From Streptomyces sp. NBC_01431 (GTDB lineage Bacteria; Actinomycetota; Actinomycetes; Streptomycetales; Streptomycetaceae), in NCBI RefSeq assembly GCF_036231355.1, contig NZ_CP109496.1, forward strand, positions 1,054,001 through 1,118,000: 64,000 nucleotides of DNA, in the 5' to 3' direction. The notes below the pieces were generated by a model. The model was not told the origin of the DNA. It did no database searches and saw only the letters and a program-made list of their open reading frames with translations. Both the position numbers and the translations under genes were made by a program. Positions 61,733 through 64,000 of the stretch are shown here, piece by piece. Within the stretch, counting starts at the first letter, position 1; every line of letters begins with the position of its first letter.

Positions 61733-63408
61733 CGGCGCACCCCTGACCCGCCGGCCAGGGCCTCGGGCAGGTGGAAGCGGGTCAGGGCGGCGTTGGTGCC
61801 GGGCGGGATCCGGGCCGGGGTGGCAAGCGACACCAGGACCATGGCGAGGAAGCCGACGGGCACCGACCACGGGGCGGGCCAGGCGAGCAGCGTGTGCGCG
61901 AGGCCGGTCGGGGCCGCCCCGAGGACGGTGACGGCGACGGCGAGCAGCGCGGAGCCGCCGCCGAGCAGCAGCCCGGCGGCCGCGCCCGGCGGGGTCAGGC
62001 GCCGCCACCAGATGCCGAGCACGAGCAGCGGGCAGAACGAGGACGCGGACACCGCGAACGCCATGCCCACCGCGTCGGCCACCGGCACCCCGCTGACCAG
62101 CAGTGCGCCGAGCAGCGGCACGGAGATGGCGAGCGGGGTCGCGAGGCGGAAGTGGCGTACGCCGCGGGAGGGGAGCACGTCCTGGGTGAGGACTCCGGCG
62201 ACCGCCATGGTGAGCCCGGAGGCGGTGGACAGGAAGGCGGCGAACGCGCCGCCCGCGACGAGCGCGCCGAGCAGATCGCCGCCGGTCCCGCCGACGAGCC
62301 GCTCGGGCAGCAGCAGGACGGCCGCGTCGGCGTCACCGGTCAGCCCGAGTTCGGGTGTGTACAGGCGTCCCAGCGCGCCGTAGACGGGTGGCAGTAGGTA
62401 GAACGCGCCGATCAGGGCGAGGACGACGACGGTGGCACGGCGCGCCTCGCGGCCCCCCGGGCTGGTGTAGAAGCGGACGACGACATGGGGCAGGCCCATG
62501 GTGCCGAGGAAGGTGGCCACGATGAGGCCGTACGTGGCGTACAGCGGGTGGTCGCCGCGGCCGGTGGCCGTGGGGACGCGGGTTTCGGCGGCGAGCGCCA
62601 GCCGGGCGCCGGCCGCGATGCGGTGCTCGCCCGCCGGGAGCGTCAGCGTCTCGCCGTCGTGGCGGCGGCCGTCGACGGTGCCGGTGGCGCGGACGGAGAG
62701 GGGCTGCGCCAGGCGCAGGGTCAGGGCGTCGGCGAAGTGCACGGTCCGCTGCTGGCGCAGCGTGGCCGGTTCGTCGTAGACGGGGCGCGGAGCGCCGTCG
62801 CCCTGCCAGGCGAGGAGCAGGAAGAACACGGGGACGAGCAGCGCGGTCAGCTTCAGCCAGTACTGGAAGGCCTGGACGAAGGTGATGGAGCGCATGCCGC
62901 CCGCGGCGACCGCGAGGACCACGACGCCCGCGACGAGTACCGGACCGAGCCAGCCGGGCGCGCCGGTCAGGATCTTCAACGTCAGCCCCGCGCCCTGGAG
63001 TTGGGGCACCAGATACAGCCAGCCCGCGCCGACCACGAACACGCTCACCAGGCGCCGCACGGCCCGCGATTCGAGCCGCCCCTCCGCGAAGTCGGGCAGC
63101 GTGTAGGCGCCGGAGCGGCGCAGCGGGGCCGCGACGAAGAGCAGCAGGACGAGGTAGCCCGCCGTGTAGCCGACGGGGTACCAGAGCATGTCCGGGCCCT
63201 GGACCAGGACGAGCCCCGCGATGCCGAGGAAGGAGGCGGCGGAGAGGTATTCGCCGCTGATGGCGGCCGCGTTGAGGCCGGGACCCACTGTGCGGGAGGC
63301 GACGTAGAAGTCGGAGGTGGTGCGTGAGACACGCAGGCCGAAGCCGCCGACGAGGGCGGTCGCGAGGACGACGGAGGCCACCGCCACCACGGCGTACGTC
63401 TGGCTCAC
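61729..63408 (-). CDS. Sodium:solute symporter, acetate/pyruvate type
   Basis: A 559-residue member of the solute:sodium symporter family with about 13 helices. The helix-1/2 region ends FYVASRTVGPGLNAAAISGEYLSAASFLGIAG, the GMRSITFVQAFQYWLK segment is present, and a large hydrophilic loop of about 95 residues follows (about 225-320), typical of the ActP/MctC group. The GTG start overlaps the DUF485 stop (GTGA). Monocarboxylates such as acetate or pyruvate are likely substrates by family, but specificity is not proved. Confidence 0.9.
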   Translation of the reverse strand: MSQTYAVVAVASVVLATALVGGFGLRVSRTTSDFYVASRTVGPGLNAAAISGEYLSAASFLGIAGLVLVQGPDMLWYPVGYTAGYLVLLLFVAAPLRRSGAYTLPDFAEGRLESRAVRRLVSVFVVGAGWLYLVPQLQGAGLTLKILTGAPGWLGPVLVAGVVVLAVAAGGMRSITFVQAFQYWLKLTALLVPVFFLLLAWQGDGAPRPVYDEPATLRQQRTVHFADALTLRLAQPLSVRATGTVDGRRHDGETLTLPAGEHRIAAGARLALAAETRVPTATGRGDHPLYATYGLIVATFLGTMGLPHVVVRFYTSPGGREARRATVVVLALIGAFYLLPPVYGALGRLYTPELGLTGDADAAVLLLPERLVGGTGGDLLGALVAGGAFAAFLSTASGLTMAVAGVLTQDVLPSRGVRHFRLATPLAISVPLLGALLVSGVPVADAVGMAFAVSASSFCPLLVLGIWWRRLTPPGAAAGLLLGGGSALLAVAVTVLGAAPTGLAHTLLAWPAPWSVPVGFLAMVLVSLATPARIPPGTNAALTRFHLPEALAGGSGVRR

Positions 63409-63782
63409 GGGGCGCGGCGCCCGTCCGTCGGCCGGTCGGCGACGAGGCGGGCGAAGTCCCGTTCGTTGCGCTCGGCGGTGCGCACGTACCACCAGGCGAT
63501 CAGGCCGAGCGGCGGGTACACGGCGAAGCCGAGCACGAAGAAGGTGACCGAGTCGTCGCGCAGCGCGCCCAGGGCGAGCGGCAGGGTGGCGACGGTGAGG
63601 GCGAGCACCGCGAACCCGGTGAGGCCGGCGCGCAGTTGACCGCGCATCAGGGAGCGGACGTAGGCGCCGCCGAGTGCGGTCTGCTCGTCGATCTCGGACT
63701 GGGCGCGGTGGCGGGGCAGCGGACGGACCCTCCTCGGCTCCCCCGTGACCGTCTCGCGCCGGCCGGCCTGCTCTGCGGACAT
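63405..63782 (-). CDS. DUF485 membrane protein, symporter partner
   Basis: A 125-residue protein with two helices (about 52-72 and 80-100) in the DUF485 pattern, found beside ActP-type symporters in many bacteria (YjcH-like). It probably modulates or assembles the symporter. The N-terminal 45 residues are polar. It follows the LytTR regulator gene by 44 nt and overlaps the symporter by GTGA. No strong ribosome site is seen. Confidence 0.88.
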   Translation of the reverse strand: MSAEQAGRRETVTGEPRRVRPLPRHRAQSEIDEQTALGGAYVRSLMRGQLRAGLTGFAVLALTVATLPLALGALRDDSVTFFVLGFAVYPPLGLIAWWYVRTAERNERDFARLVADRPTDGRRAP

Positions 63783-63826
63783 GGCGCGGAGTGTACGCAG
63801 CGCATCCCGGCTCCGGGAAGGGCAGG

Positions 63827-64000
63827 TCAGGGCCTGGTGCGGCGCAGCAGGCGGTCGCGTACGGTGCGCGCGTGGCGCCGGCTGACGGGGAGTTCGGCGT
63901 CACCGACCCGCACGCTCATGCTGCCCGCTTCCAGGCGGAGTTCGTCGATGCGGTCGAGGGCGACGAGATGGCTGCGGTGGACACGGACGAACCCGCGGCT
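63827..64000 (-). CDS. LytTR-type response regulator (partial, C-terminal end)
   Basis: Only the last 57 residues are in the window. They match the LytTR DNA-binding domain (FVRVHRSHLVALDRIDELRL and LPVSRRHARTVRDRLLRR). The 5' part, presumably with a receiver domain, lies beyond the window. It heads the operon of DUF485, symporter and LytS-like kinase, so the kinase and regulator bracket the transporter. Confidence 0.85.
   Translation of the reverse strand, partial: SRGFVRVHRSHLVALDRIDELRLEAGSMSVRVGDAELPVSRRHARTVRDRLLRRTRP

Overview
The window is typical of a Streptomyces chromosome or a very close relative. G+C is very high with strong third-position bias, GTG and TTG starts are common, and genes are densely packed with ATGA/GTGA overlaps. 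The gene content is also characteristic: ergothioneine egtABCD, a type-B succinate dehydrogenase beside a PAS-GGDEF-EAL protein resembling RmdA, an SCO0930-family lipoprotein, an MT0933-like antitoxin, DUF1876 and DUF574 proteins, and a class F sortase. I see no rRNA, tRNA, CRISPR array, insertion sequence or prophage. The gene order sdh - LysR - rmdA - SCO0930 lipoprotein agrees with what I remember of S. coelicolor around SCO0922-SCO0930; that is memory, not a search.

Layout. (1) 1-5.7 kb: a plus-strand exopolysaccharide operon. It holds a polytopic membrane protein, a LegB-like 4,6-dehydratase, a sugar-1-phosphate nucleotidyltransferase, a second SDR, a spherulin-4/GH135-like protein and a GH114 polygalactosaminidase-like lipoprotein. 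The pairing of two galactosaminan hydrolase families suggests a Pel-like or galactosamine-rich polymer. (2) 5.7-12.6 kb: AEC transporter, benzaldehyde-type dehydrogenase, beta-ketoadipyl-type thiolase, LacI regulator, alpha/beta hydrolase, NfeD-like protein. (3) 12.7-21.9 kb: flotillin, then an APC permease and ROK regulator that diverge around a dyad operator. The same operator recurs before a secreted GH2 exo-beta-D-glucosaminidase. DUF1876, a GH18 protein and a PemK/MazF-like protein follow. (4) 22.3-26.6 kb: egtABCD, every junction overlapping. (5) 26.6-30.7 kb: F420-type nitroreductase-fold protein, DUF2243, CtaG-like protein, NDH-2, cyclophilin. (6) 30.8-39.9 kb: orphan sugar-binding lipoprotein, dodecin, antitoxin-like protein, HAD phosphatase, luciferase-like oxidoreductase, UvrA-like ATPase, GH18 chitinase and a secreted protein. 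The binding-protein and chitinase promoters carry nearly the same DasR-type operator between -35 and -10. (7) 40-48.7 kb: succinate dehydrogenase, LysR regulator, RmdA-like cyclic-di-GMP enzyme coupled to a DUF574 methyltransferase, SCO0930-type lipoprotein. (8) 48.9-57 kb: a cell-surface island with a proline-rich protein, DUF4239, two convergent paralogous surface proteins, class F sortase, polysaccharide deacetylase and LysX. (9) 57-64 kb: universal stress protein, CapA-like lipoprotein, an ECF sigma gene convergent and overlapping with a zinc-finger anti-sigma gene, an unknown gene, and an operon of LytTR regulator, DUF485, sodium-solute symporter and LytS-like kinase.

How it fits together. 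The strongest linking theme is amino-sugar polymers and the cell surface: synthesis and trimming of a probable galactosaminan, secreted chitin and chitosan hydrolases under two recognisable operator types, sortase-anchored proteins, peptidoglycan or polysaccharide deacetylation and lipid lysinylation. The candidates for something new are the class F sortase island with non-LPXTG candidate substrates, the Pel-like cluster with its paired hydrolases, the two operator pairs, and the opposed sigma/anti-sigma genes. All functions are inferred from sequence features seen by eye; no database search was possible.
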